From Pontibacter ruber (lineage in GTDB: Bacteria; Bacteroidota; Bacteroidia; Cytophagales; Hymenobacteraceae): a stretch of 64,000 bases of DNA. Positions 55,828 through 63,350 of the stretch are shown here, in pieces; the stretch's first letter is position 1; each line of letters starts with the position of its first letter. Location of the stretch: assembly GCF_023630205.1 (NCBI RefSeq), contig NZ_JALPRR010000001.1, positions 372,001-436,000 on the forward strand, in the 5' to 3' direction. A program made the position numbers and the translations under genes. The notes under the pieces are model-generated. The model was given only the letters and a program-made list of their open reading frames with translations. It was not told the DNA's origin and did no database searches.

Positions 55828-56799
55828 TTAGCTTATTTCATCGAAGAAAGAACCTGCCTTCTCTTTTTCACGGGCACGTGCCCAGTCGGCAAGGTTGCGT
55901 GACGGCTCGGTCAGTGGAGGCTGGATTTCCGGTTTGTCCGGCGTTACCGGCTGTATGTCCGGTATAGGCTTCTCGATCTCAGGTGCTGGTATCGTTCCGG
56001 GATAATCCGGTTGGACCGGCTCCACTTCAGGAGAAGGCACGTTCGGAACCGGTGTTACCGGGTTCGGTACTTCAGGCTGTGGCGGTGTTACCTCCGGTGC
56101 AGGGTCTCCGAAAGGATTCACGCTGTTGCTCACCACTATAGGTGCATTGGCTGCTGTAGTCTCAGCGAGCTGTATTGGTCTGGTTAGTGTGGTTGTGTTC
56201 ATGTCTTTCAAGTTTTTCAGCAGGTCTGCGTCTTGCAGCTTTACTTCTCCTGCTCTTGAAAGGATACTGGATGTAATTGTCTTAGGTTTTGATTTGGTCT
56301 TTTCAACCTTATCCAAAGCATCGTTGGCCAGGTTCTTCAAGTCGCGTACCAGGCTGTCGAGGTAGCTTTCCATGCGCTGGTAATCCTGCTCCAGGGCTTT
56401 CACTTCCTGCTGCATTTCTGCCACAATTTTCTCCGACTTACGGGCAGCATCCTCCAGCACGCTTCTGGCCTGGTTGCGGGCATGGTTCAGCAGCTCTTCG
56501 GCTTTCAGCTGCGCCTCACGCTCTTTCAGCTCTGCAGATTTGGTTGCCTGCTCCAGAATGCTGTTACCAGTGTCTTCGGCAGTTTTAAGGGTTTTGTATA
56601 ACGAAGATTCCACCTCACGCAGCTTCTGGGTTTCACGATGAGATGCCTCCAGCTTCAGGCGCAGGTCCTTGTTCTCATCCAGCAGTTTTTCCCACTGTTG
56701 CGAGAGCGTCAGCAAAAATGCGTTCACCTCATCCTTGTCCAATCCTCTGAAAGCCTTCTCAAACGTTTTCTGCCTAATGTCTAACGGTGTAATCTTCAT
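55828..56799 (-). CDS. DivIVA-domain coiled-coil protein with Pro-rich tail
   Basis: The 323-residue protein opens with a DivIVA-type membrane-binding segment (ITPLDIRQKTFEKAFRGLDKDEVNAFLLTL), continues as a long coiled coil (about 30-165), and ends in a Pro/Glu/Val-rich region (about 225-300) with repeated PxPE and PxxPxP stretches before the C-terminal NLADWARAREKEKAGSFFDEIS. DivIVA proteins recruit partners to curved membrane in Gram-positive bacteria; the role in Bacteroidota is not established. It lies 4 bp after the WD40 gene and 9 bp before folB. Confidence 0.85.
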   Translation of the reverse strand: MKITPLDIRQKTFEKAFRGLDKDEVNAFLLTLSQQWEKLLDENKDLRLKLEASHRETQKLREVESSLYKTLKTAEDTGNSILEQATKSAELKEREAQLKAEELLNHARNQARSVLEDAARKSEKIVAEMQQEVKALEQDYQRMESYLDSLVRDLKNLANDALDKVEKTKSKPKTITSSILSRAGEVKLQDADLLKNLKDMNTTTLTRPIQLAETTAANAPIVVSNSVNPFGDPAPEVTPPQPEVPNPVTPVPNVPSPEVEPVQPDYPGTIPAPEIEKPIPDIQPVTPDKPEIQPPLTEPSRNLADWARAREKEKAGSFFDEIS

Positions 56800-56803
56800 A
56801 ACT

Positions 56804-57730
56804 TTAACCTAAATTTATATCCCAAACCGAAATGGTGCGGTCATCACTACACGAAACTAACTGATTATGATGAGCCGACCAAAATAATTTATTGACCGAT
56901 GTGCCGTGGCTGGCATTGCGTACTTTATCAATTACTTTCAGCAACCGGAACGTCTGCGCATCCCATACTTTGATGGATTTATCCATGCTGCAGGTAGCAA
57001 AATGGCGGCCGTCGGGGCTGTACGTAATATGGTTGATCGTGTACATGTGCGCGATAACATAGCCCTGCTCTTTGTACTTCTCCTGCACATTCCAGACACG
57101 CAGATGCGCATCGCGCCCTCCCGATAACAGCAACTTACCATCAGGGGAGTAAGCTACCGTAAACACCGAGTTGGTATGCGACTCCAGTTCATACTTCAGC
57201 TCCAGGGTGGCAGCATCAAAAACCCGTACTTTGTTATCGCTGTAGCCTACGGCCAGCTCGTCAGTGTACGGGTTCAGCGCCAGGCAACGGGCACTCTGGT
57301 CTGATTTCCGGATAAGTGTCTGCAACTCGAACGTTTCAGAAGACAGCACCGCAATGGCTCCGTTCCCCATAGCAACGAACACTTTGCCTTTTTCGGGTGC
57401 AACGGCTATATCAAAAATTGCCACCTTCGGCAACGGCACCGATTTGAGTATTTTTTTATCCTGAAGATCAATTACCTGCACGCCTTCTGTATTTTGCCCG
57501 ATCAGGAGCAGGTTGCGCTCCGGCAAAGCGCATAACGCGTAAACGGATGTTGTTACCCGTGCCACCAGTTGCCCGTTCTCCGGCTGCTGCAGGTCCCAGG
57601 ATACAACCATGCCATCGCCTCCTGCCGAGTAGAAGACCGCCGGATCGGCTGACGGAACCAGCGTATAGACGCAATCGTTGTGGCCGGTAAGTGTAGCTAT
57701 TTTTTGTACTTCTATCTTATGTGCCGTCAT
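56804..57730 (-). CDS. WD40-repeat protein
   Basis: The 308-residue protein is a single cytoplasmic WD40 propeller with about seven blades; clear repeats are TLTGHNDCVYTLVPSADPAVFYSAGGDGMVVSWDL, ESHTNSVFTVAYSPDGKLLLSGGRDAHLRVWNV and HITYSPDGRHFATCSMDKSIKVWDA. There is no signal peptide. Such propellers act as binding platforms; the partner here is unknown, but co-transcription with the DivIVA-like protein suggests a shared task. A TACATTTG promoter-like motif lies 40 nt upstream. Confidence 0.9.
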   Translation of the reverse strand: MTAHKIEVQKIATLTGHNDCVYTLVPSADPAVFYSAGGDGMVVSWDLQQPENGQLVARVTTSVYALCALPERNLLLIGQNTEGVQVIDLQDKKILKSVPLPKVAIFDIAVAPEKGKVFVAMGNGAIAVLSSETFELQTLIRKSDQSARCLALNPYTDELAVGYSDNKVRVFDAATLELKYELESHTNSVFTVAYSPDGKLLLSGGRDAHLRVWNVQEKYKEQGYVIAHMYTINHITYSPDGRHFATCSMDKSIKVWDAQTFRLLKVIDKVRNASHGTSVNKLFWSAHHNQLVSCSDDRTISVWDINLG

Positions 57731-57769
57731 GGCAAATCCTTTCTTCTCTAAATTTGACTAAATTTACAA

Positions 57770-57777
57770 CAAATGTA
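57770..57777 (-). promoter_or_regulatory. Candidate -7 element for the WD40-DivIVA-folB unit
   Basis: Minus-strand TACATTTG matches TAnnTTTG, 40 nt upstream of the WD40 start codon. No clear -33 element. Confidence 0.35.
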
Positions 57778-57819
57778 GGGAATGCCTTGGTTACCCTCTG
57801 AATATTGCACCACGAACCT

Positions 57820-58464
57820 ATGCCCCTGTTCCAGACACGACAACTTGATGAACACACCCTGCTGGGACTCTGGACGTTGACAGAACAGGCAGAGGAGCTC
57901 CTGCACGCCTTGCCTCCGCACTTGGATGCAAGCGAGTTTATACATGCTGCCCACCCCAAGCGCCAGCAGGAATGGCTGGCCAGCCGCGTACTGCTATACG
58001 ACCTCCTTCGCCATTTTACAGACAAGCCCCTGGCCCTGCACCGCAATGCTACCGGCAAGCCTTTTTTCCCGGAAGCCGGACTTCATGTATCCATCACGCA
58101 CTCGCCTGAAATGGCTGCCGTTATACTTTCCAGCAAGTATGAAGTTGGCATAGATATTGAACTGATAAGCCCGAAAGCGTTGCGTGTGGCAGGTAAGTTT
58201 TTGTCGGAGCAGGAGCGGGGTTTTACCGCCGGAGATGAACAGCAGACCTGCCTGTACTGGAGCGCCAAGGAAACGTTGTACAAACTATACAGTAAGAAGC
58301 GGTTGCTGTTTAAAGAAAACTTAAAGCTGGAGCCAGCCGCCACTTGCACGAATCTGCTGCAAGGCCTTGTGCAAACCGATAATTTTTCTAAATTGTACCA
58401 TGTATACTTTGAAACAATAGAAAATCACGTATTAACGTACAGTATTGACAATATTATTGACTAG
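57820..58464 (+). CDS. 4'-phosphopantetheinyl transferase superfamily protein
   Basis: The 214-residue enzyme attaches the phosphopantetheine arm of CoA to carrier proteins. The family motifs are VGIDIELI (Mg binding) and YWSAKETLYKLY; the layout with an N-terminal half domain matches the two-domain Sfp/AcpT type rather than short AcpS. I chose the ATG at 57,820; a TTG five codons upstream is less likely. The target could be fatty-acid ACP or a secondary-metabolite carrier; no such cluster is in the window. It is divergent from the WD40 gene. Confidence 0.87.
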   Translation: MPLFQTRQLDEHTLLGLWTLTEQAEELLHALPPHLDASEFIHAAHPKRQQEWLASRVLLYDLLRHFTDKPLALHRNATGKPFFPEAGLHVSITHSPEMAAVILSSKYEVGIDIELISPKALRVAGKFLSEQERGFTAGDEQQTCLYWSAKETLYKLYSKKRLLFKENLKLEPAATCTNLLQGLVQTDNFSKLYHVYFETIENHVLTYSIDNIID

Positions 58465-58488
58465 AACTTATACTTAATTACCTTTTAT

Positions 58489-59082
58489 ATGAGAAGATAC
58501 TTGGCCCTGCTCGCCGTAACTCTGCTGGTTTCGATCAGTATTTTTGCACAATCCGGCGGGTATCAGTTGGGTGATAAGGTTGCCGACTTCACCCTTAAGG
58601 ATGGCAACAACAATTCGGTGTCGCTGAGCGATATGGCTAAGAGCAAGACGGTTGTCATTGTGTTTACAAACAACCTTTGCCCCTACGCTAAATTGTACGA
58701 AAACAGACTGGTAACGCTTGCCAGCACCTACTCCAATCAGGGGGTGCAGTTCCTGTTCATCAACCCGAGCGTGGGTACTGGCGAAGGCAGCGAGCCTTTG
58801 GCCAACCTAGCCGCCAAGAACTACGGATTCCCTTACCTGGCTGACGAAGAGCAGAAGGTAAGCCAATCGTTTGGCGCTACCAAAACACCTGAAGTTTTCG
58901 TGCTGCACAACACGAGCGGTGGGTTCGTGCTGAAGTATAAAGGGGCGATAGATGACAACCCGCAGGTTGAATCGGGTGTGAAAAGTAATTTCCTTAAAAC
59001 TGCCATTGACCAGGTACTGGCTAACAAAGCGGTCTCTGTTTCGGGCAAGCGCGCCACCGGCTGTATGATCAAAAAGTACTAA
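58489..59082 (+). CDS. Exported redoxin (AhpC/TSA-like thiol protein)
   Basis: The 197-residue protein has a signal peptide (ending SIFAQ) and a thioredoxin fold: LGDKVADFTLKDGNNNSVSL, FTNNLCPYAKLYENRL with a single cysteine (C64, no CxxC), and TKTPEVFVL. A second conserved cysteine is near the C-terminus in ATGCMIKKY. The pattern fits the periplasmic redoxin family whose two cysteines lie far apart. It starts 24 bp after the phosphopantetheinyl transferase gene and ends before a strong terminator. Confidence 0.85.
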   Translation: MRRYLALLAVTLLVSISIFAQSGGYQLGDKVADFTLKDGNNNSVSLSDMAKSKTVVIVFTNNLCPYAKLYENRLVTLASTYSNQGVQFLFINPSVGTGEGSEPLANLAAKNYGFPYLADEEQKVSQSFGATKTPEVFVLHNTSGGFVLKYKGAIDDNPQVESGVKSNFLKTAIDQVLANKAVSVSGKRATGCMIKKY

Positions 59083-59103
59083 AACGCTATACTTAGCGCT
59101 ATA

Positions 59104-59145
59104 AAGAAGAGGGCCGTTTCAGCTAACTGAAACGGCCCTCTTCTT
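59104..59145. terminator. Bidirectional terminator between redoxin and SirB1-like genes
   Basis: Perfect 19-bp arms (AAGAAGAGGGCCGTTTCAG and complement) with a 4-nt CTAA loop between converging genes. TATACTT copies lie on both sides (59,088 and 59,147). Confidence 0.92.
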
Positions 59146-59164
59146 TTATACTTTGTCTGGTAAA

Positions 59165-60013
59165 CTATAAAGTAGGGTCATCGTCTGAAATGGCAGTCAG
59201 CAGTTTGGTTACCTCTGTCGCTTTTTCCAGGTCATCCATTTTCTCAAAAGAAAAGGCCAGGTTGCGCAAGGCCCGCTTCACAATGTCCAGGTTAGAGCAG
59301 GGCTCATAGAAGATATCTACCGGGTTCAGGTTCAGCTGCAGAATGTAATTATCAATATCGGCCTTCGACAGCACCAGCCCTTTGTTGTATACATTGATGT
59401 AAAACTGCACGCCATCCATTTTATAGGTAAGTATAAACAGGTTGGGCAGGTTCACCCCATATACCGGCATGTCCAGTTTCTGGGCGATGGTCATGTAGAT
59501 AACGCAAAGGGTAAGCGGATTGCCCCGTTTGGTTTCCAAGGCCAGGTGCAGCATGGAGTTAGCCGGCGAATGGAAATTTTTGGTATTGGCCGAGAACCGC
59601 TTTTCACGGAACAGGACATTATTCAGCGCCTTTACCTGGTCAAACGGGTGCATGTTCTCCTTCATGTGTGTCCAGGCGTCGAAGTACAGTTGCTCAACGG
59701 CCTTCGTGATGTTGGCCAAATCCACATCCGGGTACATAAAAGAGTTTACCAGCCACATTCCCTCGATAAGGTCTTTTGCCCCGTTCTCTTTCCACTCCTT
59801 CAACCTGCCCATCAGCCCGCCAAACTGCAGGTCATGGATCAGGTCCTCGATTCGTTTCTGTAGGTCGGTATCCAGCGTTTCTTCCCACTCCTCTTCCAGA
59901 AACGGTATTATACTCTCTCCCATCGACACGATCTTCTGCTCCACATGCGAGGCCACTTCATGGTCCTGGTCATCCAGCAGCGAGATCATCGCCTTTATTT
60001 CTTTCTTCGTCAA
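59165..60013 (-). CDS. SirB1/transglutaminase-like domain protein
   Basis: The 282-residue protein matches the SirB1 N-terminal family: SLLDDQDHEVASHVEQKIVSMG (armadillo-like start), FHSPANSMLHLALETKRGNPLTLCVIYMTIAQKLDMPVYGVNLPNLFIL (core, about 145-195) and a C-terminal helical TPR-like segment (SNLDIVKRALRNLAFSFEKM). Function is uncertain in the family; a protease-like fold is proposed. It is cytoplasmic and transcribed alone. The antisense strand has long open frames, but protein resemblance supports this one. Confidence 0.85.
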   Translation of the reverse strand: MTKKEIKAMISLLDDQDHEVASHVEQKIVSMGESIIPFLEEEWEETLDTDLQKRIEDLIHDLQFGGLMGRLKEWKENGAKDLIEGMWLVNSFMYPDVDLANITKAVEQLYFDAWTHMKENMHPFDQVKALNNVLFREKRFSANTKNFHSPANSMLHLALETKRGNPLTLCVIYMTIAQKLDMPVYGVNLPNLFILTYKMDGVQFYINVYNKGLVLSKADIDNYILQLNLNPVDIFYEPCSNLDIVKRALRNLAFSFEKMDDLEKATEVTKLLTAISDDDPTL

Positions 60014-60075
60014 GCTAATGAATAATTAGTAATGAATAATGATTAATGCAAAATCAAACGATTAATAATGATCAA
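60014..60075. repeat. AT-rich AATGAATAAT word repeats beside a four-helix-bundle gene
   Basis: AATGAATAATTAGTAATGAA followed by TAATGATTAATG, with loosely inverted counterparts (TTATTCATTCATCATTATTA) at about 60,513-60,532. They bracket the gene at 60,076-60,450. Confidence 0.6.
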
Positions 60076-60450
60076 TTAACAATTAGTTCTACTTCTAATC
60101 CTTCCGGAAGATTTCAGAATAGAGAAAAGTATCTTACTAATTTCAACATAAGCAGCATGAGTAGCTTCAAAAGTTGTGTTATCGATGTAGGCCGTTGCGT
60201 GCAATAATCTAAGCCAGTAGCTTGTTTCCTGTGCTTCTTTGTAGGCTATACTTAGTTTTGCTGAGAAATCTGCTGTTGATATACCTGCAATTGCTTCTTC
60301 TACGTTAGCTCCGATAGAGGTGCCGCTACGCAAAAGTTGTTTTGAAAGCACAAATTCACGTTTCTCCTCAGCTAGCTTCTGACATAACAACACAATTTGT
60401 ACTGCAAAATCAAACGACTTGTTCTGGATTACATTCTCTCTTTTCTCCAT
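60076..60450 (-). CDS. Four-helix-bundle protein (23S rRNA IVP family), copy 2
   Basis: The 124-residue protein shares with the protein at 31,813 the pattern FAVQIVLLCQKLAEEKREFVLSKQLLRSGTSIGANVEEA, SAKLSIAYKEAQETSYWLRLL and a final helix ending in a basic tail. It is a free-standing IVP-family gene with no rRNA nearby. AT-rich words of the AATGAATAAT type flank it in inverted orientation. It is clearly diverged from copy 1, so this is not a recent duplication. Function unknown. Confidence 0.85.
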   Translation of the reverse strand: MEKRENVIQNKSFDFAVQIVLLCQKLAEEKREFVLSKQLLRSGTSIGANVEEAIAGISTADFSAKLSIAYKEAQETSYWLRLLHATAYIDNTTFEATHAAYVEISKILFSILKSSGRIRSRTNC

Positions 60451-60550
60451 TACCTATGATTTGAATTTCTATTAATCCAGATCATACTTCAGAAGTTCAG
60501 ACTTTATCCAAAATTATTCATTCATCATTATTAATTATACATCATTCCTC

Positions 60551-62179
60551 TCACGTTTGGATCACACCCACGTTGTACGGTTTCTCGATCGGGGCATGAT
60601 TGGCCGCTTCGATGCCCATAGAGATCACTTTACGGGTTTCCAGCGGATCGATGATGCCGTCTACCCACAAACGGGCTGCCGCATAGTAAGGCGATAGTTC
60701 TTCGTTATACTTGTCGGTGATGCGCTGCAGCAACTCCTGCTCAGCCTCTGGTGTAATTTCTTCGCCTTTCGATTTCAGCGCCGACACCTGTATCTGCAAA
60801 AGCGTTTTGGCAGCCGAAGCACCGCTCATTACGGCCAGTTGTGCCGTTGGCCAGGCATAGATCAGGCGTGGGTCGTAGGCTTTGCCACACATTGCGTAGT
60901 TACCGGCACCGTAGCTGTTGCCCATAAGTATGGTAAACTTCGGAACCACAGAGTTGGCCATGGCATTCACCATTTTAGCCCCATCTTTGATGATGCCGCC
61001 GTGTTCGGCCTTGCTGCCCACCATAAACCCTGACACATCCTGCAAAAACACCAGCGGAATTTTCTTCTGGTTGCAGTTCATGATAAAACGGGCCGCCTTG
61101 TCAGCTGAGTCGGAGTAGATAACGCCGCCCATCTGCATTTCGCCTTTCTTGCTCTTCACGATCTTGCGCTGGTTAGCCACAATACCCACTGCCCAACCAT
61201 CAATACGAGCCAGGCCACAGATCAGGGTCTGTCCGTAATGTTCTTTGTACGGCTCAAATTCGGAATTATCCACCAAACGCAGGATGATGTCCATCATGTC
61301 GTATGGTTTTACGCGATCGGCAGGCATCAAACCATAGATCTCATTCTGGTGCAACTTCGGTGCGGCAGGCTCGGTGCGGCTGAAGCCGGCCTTGCTGAAA
61401 TCGCCCATCTTATCAAAGATGTTGCGGATATGATCGAGGCACTCTTTATCGTCTTTGCACTTATAATCGGTAACGCCGGAAATCTCGCTGTGCGTTGTGG
61501 CTCCTCCCAGTGTTTCGTTGTCTATACTTTCGCCGATGGCTGCTTTTACAAGGTAAGAACCGGCCAAAAAGATGGAGCCCGTACCCTCTACGATCAGGGC
61601 CTCGTCGCTCATGATGGGAAGGTAAGCACCACCCGCCACGCAGCTCCCCATAATGGCTGCAATCTGCACAATACCCATCGAGCTCATTACGGCATTGTTG
61701 CGGAACATGCGCCCGAAGTGCTCTTTGTCCGGGAAGATCTCGTTCTGCATCGGAAGGAACACGCCGGCGCTATCCACCAGGTATACGATTGGCAACCTAT
61801 TCTCTATAGCGATTTCCTGGGCGCGCAGGTTTTTCTTGGCTGTGATCGGGAACCAGGCACCGGCCTTAACCGTGGCATCGTTGGCTACCACCACGCACTG
61901 GCGGCCTTTGATGTAGCCAATGCCCGTTACCACACCGCCGCTTGGGCAGCCGCCTACGTCCTGGTACATGCCTTCTCCGGCAAAGGCTCCTACTTCCAGA
62001 AACTCGCTGCCCTCATCGAGCAGGTACTGAATGCGCTCGCGCGCCGTCATCTTGCCTCTTTCGTGCTCTTTCTGGATGCGTTTTTCGCCTCCGCCCAGGT
62101 ATACTTTCTTTAGTTTGTTTTTCAGCTGGAAACTCAGCTGCTTAAGTGCGTCCTCGTTTTTGTTGAATTCGATGTCCAT
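60551..62179 (-). CDS. Acyl-CoA carboxylase, carboxyltransferase (beta) subunit
   Basis: The 542-residue protein transfers carboxyl from biotin to an acyl-CoA. It has the two crotonase-like halves: GGEKRIQKEHERGKMTARERI, MGSCVAGGAYLPIMSDEALIVEGTGSIFLAG and VSGFMVGSKAEHGGIIKDGAKM, NSYGAGNYAMCGKAYDPRLIYAWPTAQLAVMSG. The form resembles methylcrotonyl-CoA carboxylase and also propionyl-CoA carboxylases; the substrate is open. With the mutase and MeaB in the window, propionyl-CoA is plausible. I chose the ATG at 62,179 (MDIEFNKNED) over 62,245, which adds a non-homologous tail. No biotin-carboxylase gene is adjacent. Confidence 0.9.
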   Translation of the reverse strand: MDIEFNKNEDALKQLSFQLKNKLKKVYLGGGEKRIQKEHERGKMTARERIQYLLDEGSEFLEVGAFAGEGMYQDVGGCPSGGVVTGIGYIKGRQCVVVANDATVKAGAWFPITAKKNLRAQEIAIENRLPIVYLVDSAGVFLPMQNEIFPDKEHFGRMFRNNAVMSSMGIVQIAAIMGSCVAGGAYLPIMSDEALIVEGTGSIFLAGSYLVKAAIGESIDNETLGGATTHSEISGVTDYKCKDDKECLDHIRNIFDKMGDFSKAGFSRTEPAAPKLHQNEIYGLMPADRVKPYDMMDIILRLVDNSEFEPYKEHYGQTLICGLARIDGWAVGIVANQRKIVKSKKGEMQMGGVIYSDSADKAARFIMNCNQKKIPLVFLQDVSGFMVGSKAEHGGIIKDGAKMVNAMANSVVPKFTILMGNSYGAGNYAMCGKAYDPRLIYAWPTAQLAVMSGASAAKTLLQIQVSALKSKGEEITPEAEQELLQRITDKYNEELSPYYAAARLWVDGIIDPLETRKVISMGIEAANHAPIEKPYNVGVIQT

Positions 62180-62211
62180 TAGGGTTGTGTGGGTGTATGG
62201 GGGAAAGAGAT

Positions 62212-62242
62212 TCAATAAAAAATCCGCCCAAAAAGCGGATTT
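62212..62242 (-). terminator. Terminator after the MCE gene
   Basis: Minus-strand arms AAATCCGC/GCGGATTT (8 bp) with a 7-nt loop are followed by TTTTATTG. It ends the amidase-MCE transcript before the carboxylase gene. Confidence 0.78.
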
Positions 62243-62270
62243 CACAAATATACAATTTTACAATGTTAAT

Positions 62271-63329
62271 TTACTGACTCTTTATAGTATCCGGTTTGGT
62301 CGTTTTAACGGTATCCGGTGCTGGCCTGCGGAACTCATCCGGGTGTTCATCCTGCATGTCTTTTACCTCATCCAACGTTATCACACGGCCTGTGGCATCT
62401 ACTTTATACTTGTCGCGGCGCCCGATAAGGGAGAACTGCACGTAGCGTTTCGGGTAAGCCTGTATGTCGCGCAACAGCAAGTTGAGTGCCTCTGTAGAGC
62501 GGTTCAGGTTGGTGTACAGCGCCTCATCGTTCATCAGTTTGCCCATAGAGCCCTGGTTGGAGTTCAGCTTGGCAACAGCCGTTTCCAGTTCTGTTACGGC
62601 ACTGTTGGCGTTGTTTACCAGCTTGTTTATCTCGGTCTGTTTCAGGGTATCGGTTATTTCGGCCATGTTCAGGGCCAGGCGATCGATGTGGCGCTGGGTT
62701 TTCTGCAGCGATGAGGTAAGGCGGCTCAGGTTGCTCGTAATGTCGTTGATGTTACGCTGGTTTGCCACCAAGATAGCATTCAGGTTTTTGGTAGTCGCTT
62801 CAGAGTTGGCCAGTATCTGCTTCACACTATTTCTTGCCTCTGTGTCCATCAGCATCCGGTTTACCCGGGCCAGGGCTGTATCTACCTTATCGATAACCGG
62901 CACCGATTTGGAAGAAAGCATTTCTGTTATACTTACTTCCTTGTAAGCGATCAGTTCTTCTCCGCCTTTATACTTTTTGGAGCTGTTGCCCAGGTGTAAC
63001 GTAATGGCTTTGCTGCCCAGCAGGTCAGCATTGCCCAGGCTGGCGATGGTAGAGTCTCCTATCTGCAGGTCCTTGCGCACCTCCAGTTCTACTTGTATCT
63101 GATTAGCCCGGTCGGTGAGCAGCTCCAGGTTCTGTACATTACCTACCTGCACCCCATTCAGGAATACCGGATTCGACACAGCAAGGCCATCTACATCATC
63201 GTACACCACATAATATGTATTGGCTTTGGAGAATACCGATGACCCTTTCAGGAAAGTGATACCGACATAGAGTAAAACAATAGCAACTATACCAAGTAGT
63301 GCTACTTTAATTTCTTTGGATATTTTCAC
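62271..63329 (-). CDS. MCE/MlaD-domain protein
   Basis: The 352-residue protein has one N-terminal membrane helix (about 8-27), an MCE domain (about 38-115, YYVVYDDVDGLAVSNPVFLNGVQVGNV) and a long helical region (about 140-290) with NxxL and LTSSLQKTQRHIDRL stretches. MlaD-type proteins form rings that carry lipids between membranes; the ATPase and permease partners are not visible here, though the gene may continue an operon beyond the window. The upstream amidase gene ends 22 bp before its start. The C-terminus is rich in Lys, Asp and Thr. Confidence 0.88.
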   Translation of the reverse strand: MKISKEIKVALLGIVAIVLLYVGITFLKGSSVFSKANTYYVVYDDVDGLAVSNPVFLNGVQVGNVQNLELLTDRANQIQVELEVRKDLQIGDSTIASLGNADLLGSKAITLHLGNSSKKYKGGEELIAYKEVSITEMLSSKSVPVIDKVDTALARVNRMLMDTEARNSVKQILANSEATTKNLNAILVANQRNINDITSNLSRLTSSLQKTQRHIDRLALNMAEITDTLKQTEINKLVNNANSAVTELETAVAKLNSNQGSMGKLMNDEALYTNLNRSTEALNLLLRDIQAYPKRYVQFSLIGRRDKYKVDATGRVITLDEVKDMQDEHPDEFRRPAPDTVKTTKPDTIKSQ

Positions 63330-63350
63330 GTAAAAGCGTTTGGCTTTGCA

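Noticed and set aside
61238-62113. 291-codon rightward frame
   Set aside because: Antisense to the acyl-CoA carboxylase subunit, which is fully conserved.
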